64,000 nt of DNA from assembly GCA_019009955.1 (NCBI GenBank), contig CM032230.1:31654001-31718000 (forward strand), written 5' to 3'. Positions within the stretch are counted from its first letter, which is position 1, and each line of letters starts with the position of its first letter. The DNA is from Riptortus pedestris. Lineage: Eukaryota; Arthropoda; Insecta; Hemiptera; Alydidae. The position numbers and the translations under genes were made by a program. Shown one piece after another: positions 22,090 through 35,900 of the stretch. The notes under the pieces were generated by a model. That model was not told the origin of the DNA. It saw nothing but the letters and a program-made list of their open reading frames with translations, and did no database searches.

Positions 22090-23784
22090 CTGAAAATAAT
22101 GAATTATTACTAAGAATATATTTCTGTAAGTAATCTAAATCAATCGTTTTACCTTATGAAAACTCACTTTCTCTCGACTGCCTTTCTTCTAAAAATAGAA
22201 AAGAAAATGTAGTTGATTAGATTTAATTTACTTCAACTATTTATTTATGAATTCATTTCTAGCTGAAATGTATGCCTTACCTGTAATGAAAACCTTCTGT
22301 GAGCTACTTTCCGGCCACCGCGTCGCTTGGAAATATGAGGATTGTTTTGGCAAATAGATTTGTTCCTTAAAACTTCTAATTGTGTGTATAGCCTTTTTAA
22401 TTCAGCCTAAAATTTATTGAAAAAATTAATAGGTTTTATGAAGAAATTATTTTCATTCTAAAAAAACAAACACTTCCAGAAATAAGATATTATTTCCATG
22501 AGATTCTCATGTAAAAAAAATATTAAAGAATATAAATAAAAAAAAATCCCATTATAAGTCAGCATTAAATTTAAATTTTACATCAATATTTGTTTATAAC
22601 TAATAAAGCCTTTATATTACAAGTTCTGATTGTAAACAATTCACTAAATAAATTACCTATGTTCTTAAATAAATGCATAAGTCTGATTATAATATGCAAG
22701 ATTGACTGAGGAAAAATGATCGAACACAGCAGTAATAAATTGCTCAAACTATTCTTTTTGTGAGTTTGTTAGAATCAGGGGCAAATCTAGGCCTATGCAA
22801 AGCATGTGGCTGCAACAGAAGCCTATCTTATAAAACATTCCATTGAAGGAGGTCCAGTTAAGAGGATTAGCAGGTTTAGAATAGATTATATAATCAATTT
22901 CCACAAGAAGTTTTAAAGCTACATTAATTCAAGTGAGAGCATATATTTTTAACGAAGTAAGATTCATAAATTGAGAACAACTTTGTAAGGAAGTGTGAAA
23001 CCAACTAAATAATAAATTATAATAATGATAATTTGGGCAGCAGAGGCCGCATGGATTAAGGGGTGGGTACATCTACCACTACTTTCAGTACGCTGGATGT
23101 AAAAATAGGTGCAGGGTTGATCCCCGGCCAGGGAGAACATTAGTTATCAAGGTCGCTACCAAAGCATGCTAATGTTGCAGAGCTTGTATATTAGCAGGAG
23201 TCCAGTGAGTATGTCTGACACCCCCATGGGATGACTAACGATTATGACTCTCATTGATCCTGTCCCCAGATGTAATGAGACCCATCATTCTACTAGAGGC
23301 AACCCATTCCAGGTCTTCCTTGGATAATGGGGGGTTGTAGGCAATCAAGTTGATCACTTTCTACATGAAACTCTGAGCACAAATCCTTGGAGTCTCACTC
23401 GAAAGTGGCTAAAGATTTGCAAGGTCTATAATGCCAACCAAAAAAATAAAAGAAATAACAATAACATCCGTTTTTCCAGTTTTCATAATGAAAATAATTC
23501 TGGATGTTTACAAGCCATTATCGATAAAGATAAAAAAAATATATATTTGTTATTGTGTAATTTAAGCTTACCCTTATTTCATCAGGATTCATCTCTGATA
23601 AATTTACTTCTGTTATGTCAATTTCTCCATATATTCCATCAGAAGGCTTGTAGGCATCAGATGGTTCATGGGTTAAATGATGCCTTGAATCCCTTACTGG
23701 TTTGGTTTCATAAAGAATCTAAAAAGTCAGTGTTTCCAATATTTAGATCAAAGGCAACATTTTTTGTGTTATGCAGCATAGACA

Positions 23785-23855
<71 letters not shown>

Positions 23856-26800
23856 ACACTTATTATATTGCTTTTTATTTATTTGTGAAATTGGAAAAAT
23901 AAAATAGTGATGCCCTAGAGTTTAAGAGTTATAAACAATGTAATACATACATACATTAGAGTGAAAGGAAAATTCGCTTAATTGTTTTATTAATTAAGTG
24001 TAAAAATATAAGACTAAAAAAATCTCAATTAATTATATTTGTAGTCTTAAAATTGCAGCTGGCAATGAAAAATCATTTTTTAAAAGTTTTTACGCCATCA
24101 AATGTTTTAAATCCAGAACATGTCATCAATAAATAAAAATACTTACATAAGGAGCATATATGAATCCAAGAACGAATGTAGATGTACAATGGCATCTGAT
24201 AAATGCCGCAATATACGCATGATTGGGGTGAAGTGATTCCCATAATGTAGCATGGATTATGTAGTAGCAGGTGCTGACGATAGTTTCCATAAGAACAGCT
24301 CCGACAAGATATCTAAGCTCCATGAATTGAACTGTTGCATTCCTTGCAGCAAGGCCTAAATGTAGCCCAAACAGCAGAAATACTATTTCACCTGAAATAT
24401 TGAAAGTTTTTTTGAGTTATACTTTCTGAAACAGAAGTTTTGATGGTTAAATGCTAAAATTAAAAAATGTTATTTATTGACATCTACTTTGTGCTAGTAG
24501 AACTAATTGGGACGTGTTATTTACCGTTTACCACCTTTTTCTAGCCACAGTTTGACTAAGGATTTAATTTAATGAGTTTGTCACTAAATAAATTCCTATT
24601 GCCCCAGTAAGAATCGAACTCACACCTCTAGGTTTACTATGTAAAATTAAGACCAACTCCTAAACTCACATGGCAAATTAGAAGTTCATAAGGCACAGTA
24701 AGTTACTTTGAAATTAAACTCATATCTGATGATTATCTTGTTTAGATGTGTATAATTATTATTTAATTTAATTAATCAACAACTTACTAAAGATATATTA
24801 GGCTTTGATGTAAAACCATGAGAGTTCTAATTTGTTCCTGTTAACACAATTTGTTTCTAGTTATCTTAGATGTTTAAAACAGTTTTAGTATTCACAGTAT
24901 GCTCTTTTATAAGTATCTCAAACATAACTACATTCTAACAGAATGACCATGTCTTGTGATCCCTTGGTTGTCTCCTGGTGTAAGAGTGTATTTTTTGAGT
25001 TTTGTTAAATTACTCCGAATAGAGATTCAACGTGCCACTTAACCTAATGTCAACCACCTTCAACGTGGGGCATAAAACAAATAAATAAGATTTTTGCTCT
25101 TGATGATGGGCCTTCTTTCATAAAACATGTATAACAAAAGAATAAAAGAAGTTGATGTGAAGTGATGATTCTTTGATGCTCAACATTGGATACAGGTGAA
25201 AATAAGTTATGTATTTAACTGTCAATGATCTGGCAAATGGAATTTTTATTGTATCATAGATATACTCAACATTTAAATGTATCACATGGAAACAACGATT
25301 TAGTATTTTCAGACCTAGAGGAAAGGCAAAGGAAAAATTTATTTTAAGGTAAAATTTTTGAGAAAGATCATAGCTTAACTTTCTTACCAGCTTGGGTTAC
25401 ATAGTCCCACCAAAGAGGCTTGCAGGTTTGGAAGTACTCGCCAGAACTGGTCACCCCAAAAGTAACTATTGTAAAACCTTCTTTGATAAAATTTAAATTT
25501 GTTGCAGTCCATGCTGCAAGATAGGCAAACATTATCAAAACCATTCCAAGTAAGTATTTGAGCAGGTCTTTGTCTTTCACAATCCACCGATGAGCTTTCC
25601 TAGTTCTGAACTCCATCAAAATTCTGTAAAACAAAAATAAATAAATAAATAAACCAAAAACTTAATATAATCACATACAAAAATATAACATAATCCTTTT
25701 CTTTGAACCTTGAAGTTTAATGGATTCGGTACTGAATGTGATCATATCCATTAATCACTTTTTAATTTAGAAATTATTAGAACAATCATAAAAGAATAGT
25801 CAAAAGATATTGCTTTTTGAAGTTCCCTTTGACTTACACCAGTACAGTACTTCAATACATATGTCGTGGAAGACATTGATTAGAAACTTCTTTAGAAATT
25901 TTATTGTGGTTGTTTTGATCAATTTGATTTTTCCAAAATGGTGGCCTATCATGTTGGTACTAATTATTGGGGTTGGAGGTCAGAAATGCATCTTTGCCAG
26001 TTTACAGGGGCAGTTGTGCCAAGATCTACTTGTTTGTCCAAAAGATTTTTTCAGAATTTCTTCATAAATTCATTGTGAAAGTCTAGGCATCAGCAAAAAC
26101 TCATAGAGCTTGATGTTTTATATGTTTGTAGCAACACAGCTCATAGTTTTTAGATAGGTTAAAAATAAATGGTAACACTGGGCCACCTTCAGGCATACTC
26201 CTGCACATAGACGTTTTATTACTACATAGTGATGTATGGACTTCATTCCCATGATCTTCTGATACTCCTTTTATTTCTACTGATTGAAGAACACGTCACC
26301 AACATTAACAAGAATTTCTCTCATCCCCATTGAAACTACATCAAAGATTTTAGTATTCATGGGACTTCCTGGCATTCCTATTACAAATCAATATTGACAA
26401 ACCTGTATAAATCAATATTGTTTTAATCTCTCAAGAGTATGTGTTAAATAAGTCATATTCAGAGAAAGCTTAATTATACGGTTAACAGTGAGAACCAGCT
26501 TCAGTGTTCAAATGAATGCTCCATTAGGTTGTGTTATCTACAGGCTATGTCTGATAGCTGAATCTGTGGGCAGGTAAACCATTTTTTTTTAACTGGAACA
26601 AAAGTGGAATAAGAGGGCCACAAGGACATGCAGTGGTTTTCCATTGCCTTCTACAGTAAACCATCCAGCAATAAAGGCATTGTGGGGAAATTTCATTCAT
26701 ACCAATAGAGTTATGAGTGGAGAAAATTCAAACACAAGACCAGAGTTGTTATATTCACAATTCCTCCATAGGTAGCCTGCATAAGCTGACTAATGACAGG

Positions 26801-29800
26801 CATTAGCCATTATGAATGTACATACTACAACTACCTCCGGACTTGCCCCACTTACATTGTAAGTGAGAATTCAGACAGAGAGGCTCCATTAGGTCTGGGG
26901 CCTCCATTCCTCCTGAGTTCTGACTCTTTTAAAACATTTTAGTTTCCAACTTCGGAAACCACTTTTTTTTTTTTAAATTTTAATTTTTTGTTTCACTTAC
27001 TGAAACAACATAAAGATTTTTATTTTTGGTGAACTGATTTTTAAAAGGTTAGACTGGTAAGTATAGGTTATTATTATCAGCTTCAACCTCCATAGGTTGA
27101 TATATCATTGTCTTTGATATTTCCTACCTTAGACAAATGTATGAATTTTCTTTTATTTATATACAAAAAACAAACACGACTTTTCTTTAACGGACAACTA
27201 TTGAGTGTCTTCTTTATTCATTTGTCCCAATAAACTGGTTTATTTTTTATATTTATTTAAAGTTATTTCTTTATGTATGAAATTGATGGGTGTGCTGCAA
27301 TATTTCATTATTATAATTATTACTTAATTATACAAATTTAAAACTAGAACGTTTGTACTTTTTCGTCCAAAAAAAAAAAAAAAAATCATTGGATCTAAAA
27401 TATATTTAGTTCATATAATAGCTTAAATGAAAATCTTCTGTGACTTTTTTATAAACTGTAAATTACCTGTATAATTTAAGGATAATAGCACCATAGCATA
27501 TTATAAATCCAAGCTCTCTGATCCACCTCATTAATATACAATTTTCAACAGTTGGTTTGAATGATAGAGGTAGCATCTAAAAACAAAAAAAAAAGTAATA
27601 TGAATGAATGAATAAATAATAATTAATTAACTTATTTTTTAAATTTCCTTTTAGATAAAAGCTTAGTGTACTTACTGATCCATATAATAATAAAATACCA
27701 AAAAGAAGAGTTTCTAATATTGTCCACATTCCTGTTGAAACTGGCTGAAAAATAAAGTAAAATACAAGTTAAATAAATAGTGTTAATACATTTTTTTTTA
27801 AAAAGTCTCTACAAACTACAAAAACATAACATTAAACTTGGAAACGTATATATTTAAAACATAAAGAAGTGGCTATTTCATTCCTTTAATATTATAAATA
27901 TGAATTTGAATAATGTTAATAAGTATCTTAATAAAAAATGTGAATCGTACCTTAAATTTTCTTCTATTAAAAATTAATATTCCAGTAACAATAGTGATGA
28001 CCATAGCGGAAATTTGTACACAGATCACAAAAGTCTTTAAGAACAAATGTGGTTGTTCTGAGCAATTTGTTTCATATCCACAATAAGGTATGCACCTGAA
28101 ACCAAAAGGTATATGATGCAGTAGATACATAAATAAATACAAAAAATCTAATGTGGGAAGCTGATGACTTCCTTGTGCTCCTATTAAGTAAAATAAACAT
28201 TTGCATTTCATTAAAAATGATTTCATTAGAAAGTGATATACTATATCTCTGTTCCAAAGCACTGAAGAGAAAAATGGCATAGTACAGAATTTATAAATCG
28301 TTTCCTGATAATCAAAAAAGGTCCTAGTCAATCTTTTTTTATTTGCTTCGAATAAGAGGGTCACAAAAGTATGCAGAGGTTTTTGTTTGTCTTCTGCATC
28401 AAACCATTCCGTCGGCTGAATCCTCCTAAATAGAAGAGAGTACTACTACTAGTAGAGAGTAAAGAGAGCTATTACTACTCTAATACCTACACAAACATTT
28501 GCTTGTTTTAGCTGATTTCCCTTAAGGGTCATCAGATATTGAGGTTGTACGTGATTTTCGAAAAATGTCCTCAATTGGTCATCAATCCTACCCCTGAGAT
28601 GATAAAAATGAGGTCCATTCAAATATATATATATATATATATGTTGGCAACCGCTCTTGCGGGTGCAATATTTGTTTTATCGTTACCTAACACGATATAT
28701 AAATGTTTACGCCATTCTGAAGATCACGTTCGATAATCGCTGAAATCAGGGAGTGGTTTAGATGGGGGAATTCGAAAAATCAAAATATCTCTGTTACTGT
28801 ATGTCGGATCGAAAAATCTTATTGGAAATCAAATGGTCTATAAATGTTGTTCTATATATATTTTCTGTATCATGAATATTAATCGAGATATTTGGATTTT
28901 ATAGTTTTATTCATTCAGTAAACCCCCACTCCTACTCATGTCATATTTATAATAAGCTGTTATATCATGAACAACTTCCATTACAGGGTCAAATACCAAA
29001 AATTGTTTTCATTGAAATTTCACTTTGTGAGATACATGCAAATACGTTCTGTTGATGCCCCCCCCCCTTCTTTTGTTTTTGGATTACTAAAATTCAAGTG
29101 ATTTAGATTAAAAATATTCTGATTCATTATAAATTACAGCACTAGTTACAGTAAATAATTTTCAAGAAAATTAACATGTTATATATATTTTCAGATATAT
29201 TTCATAAATTGTTTCCTTTCCGGTCTAGAATATTTCAATCCTACCTATTCAACTCTGCAAGGTTGGCTGATCTGTTGATAAACGTTGATCTTAAGGAGAA
29301 CACAACTTCCCTAGCCCGCTACGACATTAAATACAGCCATAAATTTGGTTCGGAAAATGTAAGTATAATAGAAAATGTCCGTCGCGCAGGGCTGCGTAAA
29401 CTAAGCAGATTCCCCACGTGAAGTTTTACAGTAGAAAAATCTGCCCAATAACAACTGTAGTAGGAAGGGATCTCTAAACCTATTCACGAGGGACGAATAG
29501 TTACGGCCGCCAGAGCTCTCGGCGGAAAGTCCGGAACATAGCTGAGTCCTGCCGACCACACACACAATACAAATGCAAATATCTCGGTTAATATTCAAGA
29601 TACAGAATAGATGTATAGAACAATATTTATAGTAAATTTAATTTGCAATAAGATTGATTCTATACAATTTTTCGATCCGACGTATAGTAACGGAGATATA
29701 TCGAATTTTCGAAAATCCTCCCCTCCTAACCCCCTCCCCCCTATTGTCCGATTTCAGCCGTTAACGAACTTGATCTTTCTTTTTACATAAAACGACTAAA

Positions 29801-29853
29801 TGTCGAGTTTGGTAAAGATTAAACAAAAATTGCGACCGCTAGAGCGGTAACAG

Positions 29854-29917
<64 letters not shown>

Positions 29918-32900
29918 TTGAACGGACCTCATTTTCGTCATTTACTAGGTAGGATCGATGGACATTTGAAGAAAAATTTCGAAAATTCCGTCATGAGTAC
30001 AACCTCAATAGCTGATTTCCCTTAAGGGAAATCTGCTAAAAGAAAGACATTTAAGCAAGAGAAGGATAAAAGAGAATATGCACATTATAAAAAATAGAAA
30101 AAAAATGGTCAATAAGAAAAGGAATAAAACATGTGATAATTGATCGATTTTAAATTTCTTGTTTACTAGTTAGACTACACTTCATTTATTAGGGGTAATC
30201 GATCTATTCTTATTTCGTGACGTATCGATCTAAATCAGCTGACTTGACCCGCCTTACTTTTTACCTGGCACTGCTAGTGGAAAGTAGGAAGATGTAGCCG
30301 TTAGTTTAGTTGCCTTTTGTATTAGAATTTCCCCTGATCATGGACGTGAAACTAGTAGAGAAATGAAAATGATTTTTAAAATAATCATTTGAGGTATTCA
30401 TTATTTTGTTGGCCTTCCGCCATAGGTTAATTGAAGCATAGTTAAATAGTTAATATTTTCTCTACGAATTAGTTTGTTACATATTTATCTTCGACTGTAT
30501 AAATATCAGATACAATGTAGCAATAATAAATAGCAGTGACTTAATCGGAAAGCATAGGGGTAATCTTTGGTAATTAGGATTGAGCCTAGGTTGGGTTTAT
30601 TCGTTGCCAACACTCGAATCCTGGCTAAGTTGGTGCATCAACATTGGCTTAAAGAGTCGGCCCACTTACTTAAGCCCCAGCCGTTCCGAGGTAACTAGTT
30701 TATAAAACCGATCGATGATTGGAACCTCAGATGCCGTTAATCCTTAGATTACACAAGATGGAAACCTAGTCAGCAAACCTCTACAGCCTTCATCAACTTA
30801 GATATGAAAGCACATCATATTTGCTGCTTTCCCCAAACTCACTACATCAGAGCTAAAATTGGATATAATTCTGAAACATACATCAAAACTCATTCCACAC
30901 ATAATCTTCCTCGAATGGAAATTTGGATGGAGCAATATTATAAGAATATTTGCAATTATTAAAATATATTGTGCTATAAATAATGAAATCGATTAAACTA
31001 AAAAAAAAAAAGTAGTGTTTACTATTGCGATATATCTTCAATCTTGCGATTGAAGATAACTGGCCATAGTAAACAAAAGACTTTTCAGTCAGACTACGGA
31101 ATCGATTCTACAGTTTGACATCGTATATTGTGGATGTACCTTGTCCGAATCTTTTTATATTTTTTAGACTTCCTTAAATATCACTGGCTAATAAAAATAA
31201 TATAATAGTAAAAGCTACAAATAAAATAATTTCCAGAGATATTGACTGGGCGCTTAACACAAAATACAATCCATTTTATAGACTATTCTTTTACTTTTCC
31301 CATCTGGAATCAGAGAACTACCTTCAATTTTACGTCGGCATAGAAACGTTAACGACCATAAGTCAACTGAGAGGCTGTAACAGCGAATACATTGAAATAT
31401 CCCATACAGGTAAAGCCCATATCATAAAAACAGTCGAAATATGTAAAAAATACATTTATAATAGTGCTACATTGGCCTACACTTGTAAATCACAGACAGC
31501 AATATTTACAATTATATATAGTTAAAAACAGGGACGAGCTTTCATTCGAATATATGCTAAATATTAACAGTAATGGAAAGCTAATAACCTATTTTCCTTT
31601 ATTAAGAGTATATTATTATGAGTCTCTTAACATATATATTGTTTTGTTTTTTTCCAGAACTATTGTATATTGTTGCATATGTATTGTTATATATTACTTA
31701 TATAATAAGAGTATTCGAAGTCGTATTATAAATTATTTAAATAGAATACCTAACGATACTAACATAAAATGGCCAGACCTCTGGTAACGGCATGTATTTA
31801 TGCCAAAATAAATAAATAAAAAACTTCTTTAAATATTTACTAATTAGTGCTGGCCTATGATAAATTCATATTTTAATGCCCAAATTTTCATTTGCATTGG
31901 AAAAGGTAATAGCAAGCACCAAAACTTCGGTAAAGCAGTATTTTTTACAGCACACTTGACCCAATAACAATGAAAGAATACAACTAAGATTTTTTACGTC
32001 ATTTTATTCATAATTCTCTTTCTTCTTCCCACTATTTGGCCAATCTAGATGTTCAGAAATTTGAATAGCTTTTTCGGGAGTAAAATTTACTAAAACTATT
32101 CACACTGGAACCACGACGAAAGGATAGCGTTGATAATGTTGTGTCAGCGGTGTCAAAAGTTGGAAGAAAAAATATTGCTTGCGGCGTTAGCGAAGGACCG
32201 CCTTCATTCTTTCTATAAAATTTTAAAATTTGAAGCAATACAACTTTCATATAATAACAATGAAAATAATATTCATATTGTCGTCAATACTGTGATGAGG
32301 ACCAGGACAGAAACACTGAATCTCAACAGGAAATCCTGGTGCTTGGTTGAGGCTACTATTCGCTCGAAGTACAACCTCCACGAGCCAGAAGATGTTTTCC
32401 ACTTCCTTGCAGTCTGCCCTATCCTCAGGGAATTCAGAAGATATTCGTTTGGGAAGAAACCACTCACCGAAAACCAGGCCAGAAGAATATTAAACGGAGA
32501 GGATTATTCATTGCTCTACAATTATGTAAATAGGTCATTAATACGATTGTTTATAAAACTATACATTATAATATTTTGCCATTCTATACATTTTTATTTC
32601 ATTTTCTGTTACTGTAAGTGTTTATTATTTCATTTAAAATCCAAAAGTATGAATTCAAATTTATTTTCAATTATTATAAGACTATATAATATGACCGGGA
32701 CCATCAATTTCATTATTTAATATAGAATTTACTTTCTTCCAAGAAAATAGGAGCCAATTTTGACAAAATTGGTTGAAATTACTACGAAACAAAAGTAAAA
32801 ATCATCAAAGAATTATGGATATTTCGTGTTGATAAGAAAAAAGTATTTCCAGAAAAGAAAATATTTGTGAAGAACTTTGAGTTTGACAATAATTTTCCAA

Positions 32901-35900
32901 TTTACAAAAAAAAAAAAACGGTTTCAAGGAAACGGCCAATACAAATGCCCCTCAAACTAATATTGGAAAGATGTTTGTAGAGAAAAAACAAAAACTACTA
33001 TTTTAGGGAAAGGTAAAATCAAATAAGGCCACTGGTTAGACAATGATTCGTTGAGCAAGTCAATATAGGAAACTTCCTCACTACAAGATTTTATCAGCAT
33101 TGAATTTAATAGCTTTTTCTTCCCCCACAATCATACCGATATGGAAGACATTTTTCTATTCAGGTGTATCTCGCCAATAGCTATTGATTACATTTTAAAT
33201 TTCCTTTCCCAATTTATTCCTTCTCATTTTAAAAAAAAGAAGATATTATAGGGGCTCAAAGCACATACAATACTATTAAAAAAATCACTCTCACCGATCT
33301 ATTTCTCTCAATCTATCTCTATCTCTTTTCCGTTATTCAATAACTATATCTACTCTTATCTTTGATCTATCTCCCGCTAATCAGCTCACTTCCTCATAAG
33401 AATTTCTTCTCCTAAATAGGCCTGTTTCAAAAGTCGTGGTTTTGTAGTTTCTTTATCGTCATCGAAAATTTTTCAAGATTTGGGAAGGGTTGGTTTCCTG
33501 AGACCCTGCCATGGTCGTTGGAAGGGAACGTGTGGAAATTTAGTGTTGTAGCAACTGACTATTTTTTATTGAATGGAATATTCACTTGTGAATACTGCAT
33601 AAGTAGCCATCCAACTATTTTCCTTACATTGAGGGAAATGTGCTTGAAGGAACACTGTAAAAAAATAGAAATCTTTCTCTCAGTTACATCTAGGTTTCTT
33701 AGCGTTCCTGTACTCTTTTAGTTTCACATCTTTGTTTCATGCCTTTGTCAAGTTTTCTTGTTAGAAGAACTTATTAGTTGTTTTTTGCAGTAGTTTATGT
33801 ATTATATCGGCATGTTGCCATTCAAGTATTTATCTCACTCTAAATAAGCATAGTTCTCTGGTTGCGTACAAGAGTTTTTCAGGACTCACTCAGGGAGAGC
33901 GAAACTTTCTTCGTTCCACTTACCATAATTTTGTCTTGCCCTATAAGAAAAGCAATCGTCCTATCCTTGAGACATTTAAAACATTTCTACTGCTGCCAGA
34001 CAGTTGACCGTATTCAACTTGATTAACGTTTAATTGCTTTCTGACCTTTAGTTTTTCCAACTCCGTTTTTAAACGACTCGGTGTACCTTTCTCGCTGAAT
34101 TTTGTTTAGGATGGGGCTAAAGTTTTATTTAGCGAGATCGTTCCTAACAGGATGGTGTGCTACCATTCTTGATCTTTACATTGAATCCTAACCTAGTTAT
34201 ATGTGTTTTATTGTCTTTGAGTTAGCCCTCACTCACGTTATTTTCAATTAAACCAACAATCATTCGGCACCTCATCCCAAACTTCAAAGTTTTGTTTTCA
34301 TAGGCTATTTATTCCAGACGAAAAAGAGGGTATGATGTGGGGGTGGAACATAAGAGTGTCTCATCTTTCACTGAGATATCTGCTTATTATTCGCAGCTGT
34401 TGCGTGCGGACTGTCTTATTTTCGCCTGCTGTACAGTATAACATCTTGGGCAGCCTGATAAGTGGATGCTTCGCTTGGATGAATGAAATTATGAAGTCTG
34501 TCTGACCAACTCTCTTCCCCTCCTGAAGATTGTATGATAAAGTATCATCGTTTCATTTTTAGATGAACTAAATCATGAAAATTAATAAGATTTCTCGTAA
34601 TTCTCACTGTGACAGACTCTGCCCTGTTGATAGGTTCTTAAGTATTCAAGGATAAGGTAAAAGTGGGGTGTAGTAAGGGCAGTGGAAGAGAGAGCCGATT
34701 TATTTCTAGTATTTACGCTCTTTGTTAACACAAGTTTCAAAGGATCTCAGTCAACATTGGACGCTAGATAAATAAAATATTAAAGGGACTTTATACCAAG
34801 GCCAGCAACTTCTCCCTTATCCCTGCTCCCGCTTTTTCTACGCCCCCTTTCCTGTTCTATGCCATGTGGACGAGTTCTCAAGAATCTTAGATTGACAGAA
34901 AAAAAAAAATATCAGGCATATATACAGAATTTATTTATTTATTTCTATCGGCAGCCTATATGGATATTGCTTTGAAATTTAATTAATTATCATGAAATGA
35001 GGGGAGAGGATTGGAACTAAAAACGAGTCTTTCATTCAAATACATTCAAGATGGAAGATCTGTGTAGCAAACATTCTAACAATACACTTAACTTTTTTTT
35101 TTATATATTGTGGCATGTAATACATATTCAATAACATCCAGTAATGTGTTATGTTACTTATTAACGTCATTTATGAAACTATGACTAATGGGGTTGGTTA
35201 TCTATAGTTTACCACCATTTTCTGGCTAGAGCGAAACGAAGGAATTTATTTAGTATATTTTTAACTAAATAAATTCCTATTACCCACGCGGGAATTGGAA
35301 TATGTTGGTCATGTGAGTCTAGGTTTCCTAATTGTAGTAAGATCGTGGCAGTCCTGTATCCCGTTTTCATTTTTATTATGTTATTATGAACAGCTCATGA
35401 AATTAAAAAAAAAAATATGAATTTCACAAACTATCTTTATGTCCCCCGTCGGCTAAGGTAATATTAGAGAAGGAGGATGGTAGAAAATTTGGGTTGTGTA
35501 TAGGTTGTTTTCTCGGCAAACGTACACATAACAGAATATTTCTAGAGTAACTTTTGCAATATGCACTTTTCTCGTGTAACGAGGTATAAACACAATATGC
35601 ACTAAATACTAATAAAAGGTTCGACAATTTTAAGGGAACTATTGACTAGACAAAACTCACCAACCAAGGGTATAAGGGGAATGGTTGGTCAGTAAATTGT
35701 GAGCTATATTACAATTTTCCTTTACGAAAATAAGTGGGAGTTTTAATGGAGTCCAGAAACGAACAAGTGTAATATATCAATTCCTATACGTTTTTCGCCA
35801 AAAATGATCATAACAAAAATTGCCTACTTTGTTATTTAGAGTTACTTTTCTTTTATACACTTTTGTCGTATAACACTGAATAAAGAAAGCAATCTGTATA

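Noticed and set aside
23035..23110. Possible functional tRNA gene
   Set aside because: The box B is tRNA-like, but the spacing and stems do not fit and an A-tailed 400-bp body follows, as in a SINE.
23547..23888. Plus-strand 113-codon frame with a Thr-His run
   Set aside because: Antisense of GPCR exon 9 extended by the (CA)n microsatellite.
25810..26067. 85-codon frame with a hydrophobic stretch
   Set aside because: No family resemblance, no splice context with neighbours, and lies in a GPCR intron on the other strand. It may be an old repeat.
27873..28364. 163-codon minus-strand frame taken as one exon
   Set aside because: Only 28095-27951 is exonic. The upstream part is intron, as shown by the acceptor and the matching phase with exon 3.
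28539..28736. 65-codon plus-strand frame
   Set aside because: Lies wholly inside the reversed HINE copy at 28510-29052.
31464..31787. 107-codon hydrophobic plus-strand frame
   Set aside because: Low-complexity Ile/Tyr-rich AT sequence that overlaps the better bounded candidate exon C in another frame.
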